The translations under genes and the position numbers were made by a program. Of a stretch of DNA of 24,089 nucleotides, positions 1 to 8,030 are shown piece after piece (the stretch's first letter is position 1; each line of letters begins with the position of its first letter). Source of the stretch: Novosphingobium sp. UBA6722 (GTDB lineage Bacteria > Pseudomonadota > Alphaproteobacteria > Sphingomonadales > Sphingomonadaceae); NCBI GenBank assembly GCA_002454125.1, contig DKII01000052.1:2665-26753 (forward strand), given 5' to 3'. The notes beneath the pieces were generated by a model. It worked only from the letters and a program-made list of their open reading frames with translations. It was not told the DNA's origin and searched no databases.

Positions 1-1124
1 CGCAGCGGCAGGTCGCGGTAGCTCTTGATCCCCTGGCGGAAGATCAGGACGTGGGCCGGGCAGTTCATCGGCTTCAAGGCCATCCAGTCGGCCTCGCCCG
101 AGATTACCGGGCCTTCGTCTTCGGTGTTCGGCACCTCGTCCGGGATGACGAACATGTTCTCGCGGTACTTGCCCCAGTGGCCGGACTGCTCCCACTGGCG
201 CGCGTCCATCACCTGCGGGGTCTTGACCTCGCGGTAGCCGGCGCCGTCGATCGCGCGGCGCATATAGGCCTCCAGCTCGCGCCAGATCAGGTAGCCCTTG
301 GGATGCCAGAAGACTGAGCCGTGGGCTTCCTGCTGGAGGTGGAACAGGTCCATCTCGCCGCCCAGCTTGCGGTGATCGCGCTTGGCGGCTTCCTCCAGCC
401 GGGTCAGGTGGGCATCGAGCTGCTTCTTGTTGAGCCAGCCGGTGCCGTAGATCCGGCTCAGCATCGCGTTGTTCTGATCGCCGCGCCAATAGGCGCCCGA
501 CACGCGCGTCAGCTTGAAAGCCTGGGCATCGAGCTTGCCGGTGGAGGGCAGGTGCGGGCCGCGGCACATGTCGAGCCAGTCATCGCCCGACCAGTAAACC
601 GTCAGCGGTTCATCACCCGGCAGCTCGGCGGCCCATTCGGCCTTGAAGCTTTCGCCCTGCTGCTTCCAGCGGCTGATCAGCTGTTCGCGGCTCCATACTT
701 CGCGCCGCAGCGGCTTGTCGGCCTGGATGATCTTGCGCATCTCGGCCTCGATCGCCGGCAGGTCTTCCTCGGTAAAGGGGCGCTCCTTCGGGGCGAAATC
801 GTAATAGAAGCCGTCATCGGTGCTCGGGCCGAACGTGATCTGCGTGCCCGGGAACAGCGCCTGGACCGCTTCGGCCAGGACGTGGGCATAGTCATGCCGC
901 GCCAGGTCGAGCGCCTCGGCCTCGTCGCGCGAAGTCACCAGCGCGAGCTGGGCATCGGCGGTGAAGGGCCGGGTCAGGTCGACCAGCTCGCCATCGACCT
1001 TGGCGGCCAGCGCCGCCTTGGCGAGGCCCGGGCCGATCGCCGCGGCGACATCGGCCGGGGTCGAGCCGAGCGGCATTTCGCGCACGGAACCATCGGGCAG
1101 GCTGATCTTGAGCAGTTCGGACAT
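1..1124 (-). CDS. thrS: Threonyl-tRNA synthetase, 5' portion (truncated by window edge)
   Basis: Charges tRNA-Thr with threonine in the cytoplasm and hydrolyses mis-charged Ser-tRNA-Thr. The 374 visible codons run from an ATG (MSELLKISLPDG) through an N-terminal TGS domain (about residues 1-60), then the editing domain with its HxxxH-type element (RHDYAHVLAEAV) and the CRGPHLPSTG element, into the class II catalytic core with MNCPAHVLIF, whose Cys is the family's zinc ligand. The reading frame stays open to base 1, so the rest of the catalytic core and the anticodon-binding domain lie outside the window. The Shine-Dalgarno sequence before this ATG is weak. The 5' leader carries a threonine-rich ORF and alternative hairpins, so expression is probably tied to threonine or charged tRNA supply. 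Identification is certain. Confidence 0.97.
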   Translation of the reverse strand, partial: MSELLKISLPDGSVREMPLGSTPADVAAAIGPGLAKAALAAKVDGELVDLTRPFTADAQLALVTSRDEAEALDLARHDYAHVLAEAVQALFPGTQITFGPSTDDGFYYDFAPKERPFTEEDLPAIEAEMRKIIQADKPLRREVWSREQLISRWKQQGESFKAEWAAELPGDEPLTVYWSGDDWLDMCRGPHLPSTGKLDAQAFKLTRVSGAYWRGDQNNAMLSRIYGTGWLNKKQLDAHLTRLEEAAKRDHRKLGGEMDLFHLQQEAHGSVFWHPKGYLIWRELEAYMRRAIDGAGYREVKTPQVMDARQWEQSGHWGKYRENMFVIPDEVPNTEDEGPVISGEADWMALKPMNCPAHVLIFRQGIKSYRDLPL

Positions 1125-1222
1125 TGCAAGGCACTCGTCTGATTTGCGGGCGCTTTGGCACAAGCCGGGGCGCTCCGCAAAGGGGCGGTGTCGGAAAGGA
1201 CGATTTCGGGAGGAGACACCAG

Positions 1223-1292
1223 CCGCCCGAAACCGGACGGCGGGGCAGCGTTCAGCCTTAGGCCAACGCGCTCCGCCCCCGGCAAGCCGGGG
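1223..1292 (-). promoter_or_regulatory. Putative thrS attenuator: alternative hairpins
   Basis: Three stem-loops follow the threonine codons on the minus strand. The first is a perfect 7-bp stem, CCCCGGC/GCCGGGG (1292-1286 with 1283-1277), starting right at the last Thr codons. The segment CCGCC at 1243-1239 can pair upstream with GGCGG at 1277-1273, giving a long stem around the leader stop codon, or downstream with GGCGG at 1227-1223. The two pairings exclude each other, which is the expected antiterminator/terminator geometry. No U-run follows the downstream hairpin, so a classical intrinsic terminator is not proven; Rho-dependent or translational control is possible. Confidence 0.42.
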
Positions 1293-1329
1293 TGGTAGTA
1301 GTCAGGGTCAGGGCGATCCGCAGAACCAT
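1258..1329 (-). CDS. Threonine-rich leader peptide upstream of thrS (23 aa)
   Basis: A 23-codon ORF (ATG at 1329, TAA at 1260-1258) lies 133 nt upstream of the thrS start on the same strand. Its middle reads LTLTTTTP: five threonines in six residues, coded ACC CTG ACT ACT ACC ACC. Two are ACT, a codon that is uncommon in this GC-rich DNA. Runs of regulatory codons in a short ORF before an amino-acid gene are the hallmark of ribosome-mediated attenuation, as in thrL or trpL. No Shine-Dalgarno sequence precedes the ATG, but a plausible promoter (1337-1364) would place +1 at about 1330, making the ORF leaderless, as known for trpL of Sinorhizobium. It is too short for ordinary gene calling. The function is inferred from composition and position only. 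Confidence 0.62.
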   Translation of the reverse strand: MVLRIALTLTTTTPACRGRSALA

Positions 1330-1336
1330 GGCCGCG

Positions 1337-1364
1337 CTTTTAGCAGGTCAGGGGTTACTGTCCA
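1337..1364 (-). promoter_or_regulatory. Putative sigma-70 promoter of the thrS leader
   Basis: On the minus strand, TGGACA (1364-1359) and TAAAAG (1342-1337) are separated by 16 nt. Transcription would begin at about 1330, next to the leader ATG at 1329. This is a visual match only. Confidence 0.4.
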
Positions 1365-1414
1365 GTTGCCGGACAAGCGGCGCGCGTTTTTGGGCTTTAC
1401 GTTTGCGCGGCAAT

Positions 1415-1438
1415 GGTTTCCTTTCACGTCACGAAACC
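1415..1438. repeat. Inverted repeat upstream of the yjgN-like gene
   Basis: GGTTTC (1415-1420) and GAAACC (1433-1438) form a 6-bp dyad 15 bases before the yjgN-like start, within the divergent thrS/yjgN interval. It could be an operator or a 5'-UTR hairpin. Nothing further in the sequence decides this. Confidence 0.3.
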
Positions 1439-1453
1439 GCTTGGGGGGAGCGC

Positions 1454-2541
1454 ATGACCGACGAACAGAACGACGCACAGTCTGACAAGGCTTTCGAATT
1501 CCACGGCACCTGGCAGGAATACGCGCCGATTGCCTTTACCAACCTGCTGCTGACGATCGTCACGCTGGGGATCTACCGCTTCTGGGCGACCGCGCGGACG
1601 CGGCGTTACCTGTGGTCGCGCACCCGCTTCATCGATGACCGGTTCGAATGGGCCGGGACGGGGATGGAGCTGTTCAAGGGCGCGGTGATGGTGTTCTTCG
1701 TGATCGGCTTGCCGCTGATCGGCTTCAACTTCCTGATCCAGCGGCTGGTCCTCAATGGTGATGGACTGACCGCGGGCGTACTGGGCCTGGCCTTTTTCCT
1801 GCTGGTCTATTGGCTGGTCGGCGTCGCGCGGTTCCGGCGCTGCGTTACCGGCTGGCGCGAACCTATTGGCGCGGAATCCGTGGCGGCAGCGAGAACCCGG
1901 GGATGGCTTACGGCGTCTCCTATATGTGGAAGAACTTCGTCGGCACCTTCGCGCTGGGCCTGCTGATCCCCTGGTCGATGGTCTCGCTGTGGAACGAGCG
2001 CTGGAAGGCGATGAGCTTCGGCCCCTACAAGTTCGAGGCTGAGGGCCGGGTCGAAGGGCTGATGGGCCGCTTCCTGCTGTGCTATGCCGCGCCGTTCATC
2101 GGCCTGATCGGGATCTTCATCGTCGTCATGCCGATCGCAATGGCCAGCGGCGCCGGCGGGACTGAGCCCAATCCGGTCACGAACCTGATCGTCGGCCTGG
2201 TGACGGTATTCGGGTTCTACTTCCTGTTCGGCCTGATCGTGCTGGCCTATTACGCCAAGTTCTTCCGCCAGATGGTCGAGGCGACCAGCCTCAACACGCT
2301 GACCTTCGGCTTTACCGCTTCGACCAAGGACTGGCTCAAGCTGTTCCTCGGCGATGCGGCGCTGATCCTGTTTACTCTGGGGATCGGCGTGATCTTCCTG
2401 TCCTATCGCCATTGGGCCTTCGGGGTGCGCCACCTCCACGCCTTCGGCTATGTCGAGGTCGATCACCTGACCCAGTCGACCACGCCCGAGCTGCGCGAAG
2501 GCGAAGGGCTGCTCGATGCCTTTGACATGGGGGCGATCTGA
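1454..2541 (+). pseudogene. YjgN/DUF898-family membrane protein gene, broken by a frameshift
   Basis: Two overlapping reading frames together make one DUF898 (YjgN) polytopic inner-membrane protein. The first part starts at ATG 1454, preceded by a strong GGGGGGAG Shine-Dalgarno, and holds the conserved opening FHGTWQEYAPI, TLGIYRFWA and several membrane segments, reading correctly to VGVARFR at about 1837. The family continuation ALRYRLARTYWRGIRGGSEN follows in the other frame from 1837 and runs to the stop at 2541 with more membrane helices (FVGTFALGLLIPW, LIVGLVTVFGFYFLF). Restoring one G at about 1836-1838 (GG to GGG) joins them into about 362 residues. As written, the first frame ends at 1966 with unrelated residues. 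There is no slippery heptamer at the junction, so this is a real mutation or a sequencing error. The stop is 2 nt before the M48 peptidase start, so the two form an operon. Its biochemical role is unknown. Confidence 0.85.
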
Positions 2542-2543
2542 CG

Positions 2544-3617
2544 ATGGAGGATAGCGCCGCCGCCGACCTGTTCGACGGGACCAGCGCGATCCGCCACCCG
2601 GTGACGCTGCGCTGGCAGGCGGCCGGGCTGGAGATCGCGCGGGCCGAAGGCGCGGCGGAGGTGATCCCGGCGGCGGCGCTGACCTTCAACGAGCATCGCG
2701 GTGACCGGCTGGTCTATGGCCACCGTGAGCGGGCCGGCTGGCGGCTGCTGGTCCCGGTCGATGCTGCGCCAGCAGTGCTGGAGCGAATGCCGCAGGGCGG
2801 CAAATACGGCGGCTGGATTGATCGCTTCGGACTGGTCCGCGCCAGCGTGGTGCTCGGCCTGGTCAGCGCTGTGGCCGTGGCAGCGGTGATGACCGCGCCC
2901 AGCTGGCTCGGGCCGATGGTGCCGGAAAGCTGGGAGCAGCGGATCGGTTCGGCGCTGGTCGGCGATCTGGAGCAGTTCACCTGTTCGACCCCGGAAGGTG
3001 ACGCCGCCCTGGCCGCGCTGACCCGCGATGTCGATGACGGGAAGAGCCCGATCACGGTCCAGCTGGCCAAGATCGACATGGTCAATGCCGTCGCCCTGCC
3101 CGGCGGGCGGGTGCTGCTGTTCGACAAGCTGGTGCAGGAAGCCAAGTCACCCGACGAGCTGGCCGGGGTGCTGGCGCACGAGGTGGGCCATGTCCGCAAG
3201 CGCCACGTGATGCAGGCGCTGCTGCGCCAGTTCGGCCTCTCGATCCTGCTCAGCGGGGCCAACAGCGATATCGGCGGCACGCTCGGCGGGGTGGCGGCGA
3301 TGGGCTATTCGCGCGAGGCCGAGCGTGAGGCCGACGAATATTCGCGGATGCGGCTGGCCAAGGCGGATATCTCGCCAGCGGCGACGGCGGCCTTCTTCGG
3401 GCGGCTGCGCAAGCTGGATCCGACCGCCGGCAACAAGCAGCTGTCCTACCTTAACAGCCACCCGGATTCGGGTGAGCGCGAGCAGGCCTTTGCCAAGGCG
3501 GTCCAGCCGGGCAAGGCCTATCGCCCGGCCCTGACGCCCGCGCAGTTCGCCGCGCTGAAGACGGCCTGCAAGCAGGATACCAAGGCCAAGGAATGGTCGC
3601 TCGGCTGGCCGGACTAG
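2544..3617 (+). CDS. M48-family metallopeptidase, membrane-anchored
   Basis: Zinc-dependent endopeptidase of the M48 (Ste24/HtpX/BepA-like) family, 357 residues. The catalytic motif HEVGH is at about residues 212-216 (LAHEVGHVRKRH), and the downstream SREAEREADEYS element supplies the third zinc ligand. Residues 1-90 form an N-terminal cytoplasmic domain, followed by a single membrane helix at about 101-119 (VVLGLVSAVAVAAV) and then the peptidase domain, which should face the periplasm. The start codon lies 2 nt after the yjgN-like stop, indicating co-transcription. DUF898 genes and M48 peptidases are often paired in Proteobacteria, suggesting a membrane-protein quality-control unit, although substrates are unknown. 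The gene converges on the phosphatase gene, leaving only 4 bases between their stop codons. Confidence 0.92.
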   Translation: MEDSAAADLFDGTSAIRHPVTLRWQAAGLEIARAEGAAEVIPAAALTFNEHRGDRLVYGHRERAGWRLLVPVDAAPAVLERMPQGGKYGGWIDRFGLVRASVVLGLVSAVAVAAVMTAPSWLGPMVPESWEQRIGSALVGDLEQFTCSTPEGDAALAALTRDVDDGKSPITVQLAKIDMVNAVALPGGRVLLFDKLVQEAKSPDELAGVLAHEVGHVRKRHVMQALLRQFGLSILLSGANSDIGGTLGGVAAMGYSREAEREADEYSRMRLAKADISPAATAAFFGRLRKLDPTAGNKQLSYLNSHPDSGEREQAFAKAVQPGKAYRPALTPAQFAALKTACKQDTKAKEWSLGWPD

Positions 3618-3621
3618 CCGG

Positions 3622-5262
3622 TCAGCTGAACTTGCGCTGCCCCGCCAGCACCGTCATCCGCTTGGTCCCGGCCAGCGCGGTCGATTTCTGGCGCACGGTC
3701 GCGAGGAAGCGATATTCGCCGGTCGCCGCCTTGGGGGTCAGCTCGACCGCCAGGTAGCCGCGCTGGCTGGTGTCGCACCACTTCAGCGCCGGGCTGGCTG
3801 CCATGACATCCTGCGCCAGGGCATCGGGCTTGATCCAGCCGAGGTAGTGCTCATACCCCGGCGAGGTCACGCTCTGCCCGGCCATTTCGACCCCGACGCG
3901 CTCGCCCTTGTGGGCATGGTCAAAGGCCCAGGCGTTATGGCTGTCACCGGCCAGGACCAGCAGGTTGGCATTGGCATCGAGCGCTGACTGATACAGCCGC
4001 TCGCGCGCCGCTGGATAGCCGGACCACATGTCCATCGCATAGGGAATGCCGCTCTGCTGGGCGCGATTGGCGGCCAGGATCCGGGCGCGCATCGCCGGGT
4101 CGACATCCTTGCTCATGCCGGCGATCAGATCCTTGCCGAAGCCGAACTGGCCCATGATGATCTGCTGGGCCAGCACCTGCCAGGGCTTGCCGGCCTTGGT
4201 GGAGCCCTTGAGGCCTTTGGCCAGCCAGGCCTCCTGCTCGGCCCCCATCAGGGTGCGATTGGGATCGCGCCAGGCGCCGTCGCGGAAGGCCGCCAGCGCC
4301 GCTTCCAGCTCCGGCCCGCGCTTGCCCTTCATCAGGTCGCCGAGGTCAAACGGCTTGTCGCGCGCCAGGTGCCGCGTTTCGAGCCGGAACAGCGTGGCGA
4401 GCTTGCCGATCTCGTACTGCGCCCAATAGGCCTCGGAGACCGGCAGCCATTCGCGGTAAGCCTTCTCGGCCACGCTCTCGCGCGCCGCATAGGCGCCTTC
4501 CTTGTCCGGCTGGTGGTTCTCCGCGCCGTCCTTCCAGGCGTCGTTCGCCACCTCGTGATCGTCCCACATGGTGATCACCGGATAGAGCTGGTGCAGCCGC
4601 TGCAGGTCCGGATCGTTGCGATAGGTCGAGAAGCGCTCGCGGTAGCCGGCCAGGGTCACCGCCTCGTCGATGGGGAGCAGCCGCTCGGCCAGACCTTCCT
4701 TGGCATCGGGATAGGTGCCGCGGGCATATTCGTAGAAATAGTCGCCGAGGTGCAGGACCAGGTCGAAGTCGCCTGCTTCGGCTGCATGGCCATAGGCGTT
4801 GAACCAGCCAAAGCCGAAGTTCGAGCACGAGAAGACCGCGATCTTGAACTTGTCGACCTTGCCAACCGGCAGCGTCTTCGTCCGGCCGACCGGGGAATTC
4901 TCACCATCGGGGGCGACAAAGCGATAGAAGTACCAGCGCCCCGGCTTCAGTCCCTTGGCCCAGGCCCGGGCGCAGCAATCGTTGGCGGGGGAGGCGGCGG
5001 CATCGCCCTGGACGACGATCCGGGTGAAATCGGCATCCTCGGCCAGCTCCCACTTGAGCGGCGTTTCCTCCGCGCTGGCATAGCGGGTCCACAGCAGCAC
5101 TTGTGTCGGTCCGGGCTCGCCGCTGGCGACGCAGTGGGTGAAGCCCTTGTTCACCTGCGCCAGCGCCGGCGCGCTGATCCCAGCAAGGCCGAGCAGGCCC
5201 AGCTTCAGGGCGCTGCGGCGGTTGGCGGCAAGCAGCGGTGCCTCGGGCGGCGGTGGCAGCAT
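3622..5262 (-). CDS. PhoD-type alkaline phosphatase/phosphodiesterase, Tat-exported
   Basis: Periplasmic metallophosphoesterase of the PhoD family, which cleaves phosphomono- or diesters using Ca/Fe-type metal centres. The N-terminus has a twin-arginine signal (NRRSALKLGLLGLAG, then ALAQ), as usual for PhoD. Next come the Fn3-like N domain (THCVASGEPGPTQVLLWTR) and the metal-binding blocks FSCSNFGFGW, LHLGDYFYEY, TMWDDHEVANDAW and, near the end, LVLAGDSHNAWAFD. I chose the ATG at 5262 (546 residues) because AGGGAGAG sits 5 nt upstream; an in-frame ATG at 5277 and one further upstream have poorer ribosome sites. It is divergent from the alpha/beta hydrolase gene across 73 bases that must hold both promoters. 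No Pho box was recognised. Substrate is unknown. Confidence 0.93.
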   Translation of the reverse strand: MLPPPPEAPLLAANRRSALKLGLLGLAGISAPALAQVNKGFTHCVASGEPGPTQVLLWTRYASAEETPLKWELAEDADFTRIVVQGDAAASPANDCCARAWAKGLKPGRWYFYRFVAPDGENSPVGRTKTLPVGKVDKFKIAVFSCSNFGFGWFNAYGHAAEAGDFDLVLHLGDYFYEYARGTYPDAKEGLAERLLPIDEAVTLAGYRERFSTYRNDPDLQRLHQLYPVITMWDDHEVANDAWKDGAENHQPDKEGAYAARESVAEKAYREWLPVSEAYWAQYEIGKLATLFRLETRHLARDKPFDLGDLMKGKRGPELEAALAAFRDGAWRDPNRTLMGAEQEAWLAKGLKGSTKAGKPWQVLAQQIIMGQFGFGKDLIAGMSKDVDPAMRARILAANRAQQSGIPYAMDMWSGYPAARERLYQSALDANANLLVLAGDSHNAWAFDHAHKGERVGVEMAGQSVTSPGYEHYLGWIKPDALAQDVMAASPALKWCDTSQRGYLAVELTPKAATGEYRFLATVRQKSTALAGTKRMTVLAGQRKFS

Positions 5263-5335
5263 CGGTCTCTCCCTCATCCTCTTGGCCGGCACACTAGCCT
5301 TGAATTGTGACGGGGCAATGGCGCAGGAGGGGGAC

Positions 5336-6067
5336 ATGACCGAACCGCGCTTTCACGCCCTGCCCGGCGGCACCCGCATCGCCTTCCGCCACACCGCCGG
5401 GACTGGCCCGACGCTGGTGTTCCTGCCCGGCTACATGTCCGACATGGCCGGCGGCAAGGCCTGCGCCGTGTTTGACTGGGCCGCGGCGCAGGGGCGCGCC
5501 TGCCTGCTGCTCGATTACTCGGGCTGCGGGCAGAGCGACGGGGACTTTGCCGATGGCACCCTGAGCCGGTGGCGCGACGAGGTGCTGGCGCTGATCGCGG
5601 CAGAGGTGGACGGCCCGGTGGTGCTGATCGGTTCCTCGATGGGCGGCTGGCTGATGCTGCTGGTTGGTCTCGCGCTGGGTGAGCGGCTGGCCGGCCTGAT
5701 CGGAATTGCCGCCGCGCCGGATTTTACCGCTTGGGGCTTCAGCGACGAGCAGCAGTCCGAACTGCTGGCGGGCGAAACCGTGCTCGAAGAAAACGCTTAT
5801 GGCCCGCAACCAACCCCGACTTTCCCGGGCTTTTGGGCTGATGGCCAAGCCAACCTGCTGCTCGATACCGAGATCGCGCTCAGCTGTCCGGTCCGCCTGC
5901 TCCACGGCCAGCGTGATCCCGACGTGCCGTGGGAATTGTCGCTCCGCCTGGCCGAGCAGCTCCATTCGGACGATGTTCAGGTCACCCTGATCAAGGACGG
6001 CGATCACCGCCTGAGCCGCGATGGCGATATCGCGCTGTTGCTGCGGGTGATTGCGGAGCTGCCATGA
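5336..6067 (+). CDS. Alpha/beta hydrolase
   Basis: Serine hydrolase of the alpha/beta-hydrolase fold, 243 residues, without a signal peptide, so probably cytoplasmic. The oxyanion-loop region LVFLPGYMSDMAGGKA is at about 27-42, the nucleophile elbow GSSMGGW gives Ser101, the acid is the Asp in HGQRDPDVPWE, and the base is the His in KDGDHRLS near the C-terminus. The overall pattern resembles the ABHD10-like thioesterase/esterase group, but the substrate cannot be read from sequence. ATG 5336 is chosen because AGGAGG lies just upstream; an in-frame ATG at 5318 lacks this spacing. The stop codon overlaps the next start (ATGA at 6064-6067), so the TPR gene is translationally coupled to it. Confidence 0.92.
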   Translation: MTEPRFHALPGGTRIAFRHTAGTGPTLVFLPGYMSDMAGGKACAVFDWAAAQGRACLLLDYSGCGQSDGDFADGTLSRWRDEVLALIAAEVDGPVVLIGSSMGGWLMLLVGLALGERLAGLIGIAAAPDFTAWGFSDEQQSELLAGETVLEENAYGPQPTPTFPGFWADGQANLLLDTEIALSCPVRLLHGQRDPDVPWELSLRLAEQLHSDDVQVTLIKDGDHRLSRDGDIALLLRVIAELP

Positions 6068-6912
6068 TCCTTTCCCTACTGCTGCCTCTCATCGCCCAGG
6101 TCGGCCCCAGCGTCGGCGTCGGCGCGGGTGGCTCGCTGCCCCAGGCCCCGCTCGAGATCCCGCGCAAGAAGACCGAGGCCGCTGCCCCGCCCGCGCCGCT
6201 GACCCCGGCGGCGCAGTGCCGCAAACTGCTGGCGGGCAATCCGGCCGAGGCCCAGGCCTATGCCGAAAAGTGGATCAAGGACCTCAAGGGTTCGGCTCGG
6301 GTCGAGCCGGGGCAATGCCTCGGCATGGCGCTCGCCGCGCAGGGCGAGTGGGACGAGGCCGAGGCGGCCTTCACCGAGGCGCGCGAGCTGACCCCGGCCA
6401 GCGAACCCGCGGGCCGCGCCCGGCTGGGCGGAATGGCCGGTAATGCCCTGCTCGCCGCCGGCAAGCCCGAGGCAGCGCTGGCGCGGCTTGACCAGGCCCA
6501 CGGCGAGGCACTGGGCGCTGCCGATCCGCGCCTGGCCGGTGAAATCTCGATCGACCGCGCCCGCGCGCTGGTGGCGCTGAAGCGCGATGGCGATGCAGCA
6601 ACGGCGCTGGCAACCGCGCGCACCAATGCTGCCGATAACGGCCAGGGCTGGCTGCTTTCGGCCACACTGTCGCGCCGCCAGGGCAAGCTGGCCGAGGCGC
6701 AGCAGCAGATCCAGGTCGCCGCGCAGCTCATGCCGCTTGAGCCCGAAGTCGGGCTGGAGGCCGGGGTGATCGCGGTCCTCGCCGGGAACGAGGGCGCGGC
6801 GCGGCGTTCATGGCTCTCGGTGGTCAAGGCCGCACCCGGCAGCGAAACCGCGCGGACCGCGCAATCCTATCTTGACCAGTTGGGTCCGGACCCGGCACCA
6901 TCCGGCCGGTGA
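6064..6912 (+). CDS. Tetratricopeptide-repeat protein, probably exported
   Basis: Protein of 282 residues. A short hydrophobic N-terminus (MILSLLLPLIAQVG) is followed by a Pro/Ala-rich linker (about 35-55). The rest is helical, alanine-rich TPR-like repeats, for example LAAQGEWDEAEAAFTEARELTP, AGKPEAALARLDQAH, LSRRQGKLAEAQQQIQVAAQLMP and VLAGNEGAARRSWLSVVKAAPGS. TPR domains mediate protein-protein contacts; no enzymatic motif is seen. The N-terminus suggests a secreted or membrane-tethered protein, with no clear lipobox. The gene overlaps the hydrolase upstream (ATGA) and the flavin monooxygenase downstream (GTGA at 6909-6912), so all three are one tightly coupled operon. Specific role unknown. 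Confidence 0.85.
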   Translation: MILSLLLPLIAQVGPSVGVGAGGSLPQAPLEIPRKKTEAAAPPAPLTPAAQCRKLLAGNPAEAQAYAEKWIKDLKGSARVEPGQCLGMALAAQGEWDEAEAAFTEARELTPASEPAGRARLGGMAGNALLAAGKPEAALARLDQAHGEALGAADPRLAGEISIDRARALVALKRDGDAATALATARTNAADNGQGWLLSATLSRRQGKLAEAQQQIQVAAQLMPLEPEVGLEAGVIAVLAGNEGAARRSWLSVVKAAPGSETARTAQSYLDQLGPDPAPSGR

Positions 6913-7892
6913 TCCCGCTATCCGTCCTTGACCTGATCCCCGTCCGCGAAGGCGGATCCGTTTCCGAAGCGCTGACCAGCGCCGCCAGCCTGGCCTGCGC
7001 GGCCGAGGCGGCGGGCTACAAACGCTTCTGGGTGGCCGAGCATCACGGGATGGACGGCATCGCCGGCGGCGCCACGGCCGTGACCCTGGCCCATATCGGC
7101 CATGCCACGTCCACGATCCGGATCGGCGCGGGCGGGATCATGCTGCCCAATCACAACCCCTTCGTGATTGCCGAACAGTTCGGCACGCTCGATGCGCTGT
7201 TTCCGGGGCGGATCGACCTGGGCCTGGGCCGCGCGCCGGGGGCGGACAGCCGGATCGGCCAGGCGCTGCGCAAGGACCTGATGCGCGCGTCGGAATATTT
7301 CCCGCAGGACGTGGTCGAACTGCGCGCGCTGGTGACGGGCGAACCGGAACTGGCCTTGCGCGCCACCCCCGGCTTTGGTGCAGCGCTGGAATTCTGGATC
7401 CTCGGCTCCAGCCTGTTCGGGGCCTCGCTGGCCGCCGCGCTGGGCATGCCCTATGCCTTCGCCTCGCACTTCGCGCCCGATCATCTTGATGCCGCGATCA
7501 AGCTTTACCGCGAACGCTTCACCCCCTCACCCGCGCTCGACAAGCCGCATGTCATGGCAGCGATGACGGTGCTGACGGCGGAAAGCGATGCCGAGGCGAC
7601 ACTGCTCGCCTCCTCGCTCGACCAGAGCTTCGTGGCGCTGCGCACCGGCAATCCCGGCCGGCTCAAGCCGCCCATTCCGGGCTATCGCGAGAGCCTGCCG
7701 CCGCACACCCAGGCCATGCTCGAACATGTCCGCCAGGCCAGCGCGGTCGGCGCGCCGGCCACAGTGCGCGAAGCGATCGGCCGGTTTGTCGAACGCACCG
7801 GGGCGGACGAAATCATTGTCGCCGGGGCCACATTCGATCCGGCGGCGCGCGAACACTCGCTGGCGCTGACGATGGAAGCCCTGGCGGGTTGA
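6909..7892 (+). CDS. LLM-class (luciferase-like) flavin-dependent oxidoreductase
   Basis: FMN-dependent monooxygenase of the bacterial-luciferase superfamily, 327 residues, close to the single-chain YhbW/MsnO8-type subgroup. Visible features: N-terminal LSVLDLIPVREGGS, the AEHHGM element that is diagnostic for this class, IRIGAGGIMLPNHNPFVIAEQFGTL, and GRIDLGLGRAPG. Together these build the TIM barrel and FMN site. The start is GTG, within GTGA overlapping the stop of the TPR gene; no other start fits the conserved N-terminus. It likely requires reduced flavin from a separate reductase, none of which is encoded nearby. The substrate is unknown; such proteins are often general cytoplasmic oxidoreductases of unassigned role. 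Confidence 0.92.
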   Translation: MIPLSVLDLIPVREGGSVSEALTSAASLACAAEAAGYKRFWVAEHHGMDGIAGGATAVTLAHIGHATSTIRIGAGGIMLPNHNPFVIAEQFGTLDALFPGRIDLGLGRAPGADSRIGQALRKDLMRASEYFPQDVVELRALVTGEPELALRATPGFGAALEFWILGSSLFGASLAAALGMPYAFASHFAPDHLDAAIKLYRERFTPSPALDKPHVMAAMTVLTAESDAEATLLASSLDQSFVALRTGNPGRLKPPIPGYRESLPPHTQAMLEHVRQASAVGAPATVREAIGRFVERTGADEIIVAGATFDPAAREHSLALTMEALAG

Positions 7893-7926
7893 CGTGATAT
7901 CGATCAGTTCCTTGATCGTCCCCAAC

Positions 7927-8030
7927 CCCGTTCATGCTGAGCTTGTCGAAGCATTGTACTTTTCTTGTCACCGTTGCGCGCTTCTGCACGAAGTGAAGGA
8001 CGGTCCTTCGACAAGCTCAGGACGAGCGGG
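7927..8030. repeat. Interspersed inverted repeat (GAGCTTGTCGAAG family)
   Basis: Arms 7927-7951 and 8006-8030 are inverted copies matching at 22 of 25 positions, with the shared core CTGAGCTTGTCGAAG and its complement CTTCGACAAGCTCAG, separated by 54 bases. This core is widespread in intergenic regions of sphingomonads and relatives as a REP-like element (recalled knowledge, not searched). A transcript would fold into a long hairpin at the 3' side of the monooxygenase operon. Only one copy occurs in this window. Confidence 0.72.

Noticed and set aside
321..1142. 273-codon plus-strand ORF opposite thrS
   Set aside because: Antisense shadow of the thrS reading frame in high-GC DNA; no recognisable domain.
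1830..1840. Programmed -1 frameshift in the yjgN-like gene
   Set aside because: No X-XXY-YYZ slippery heptamer or downstream pseudoknot was seen at the junction; mutation or sequencing error is simpler.
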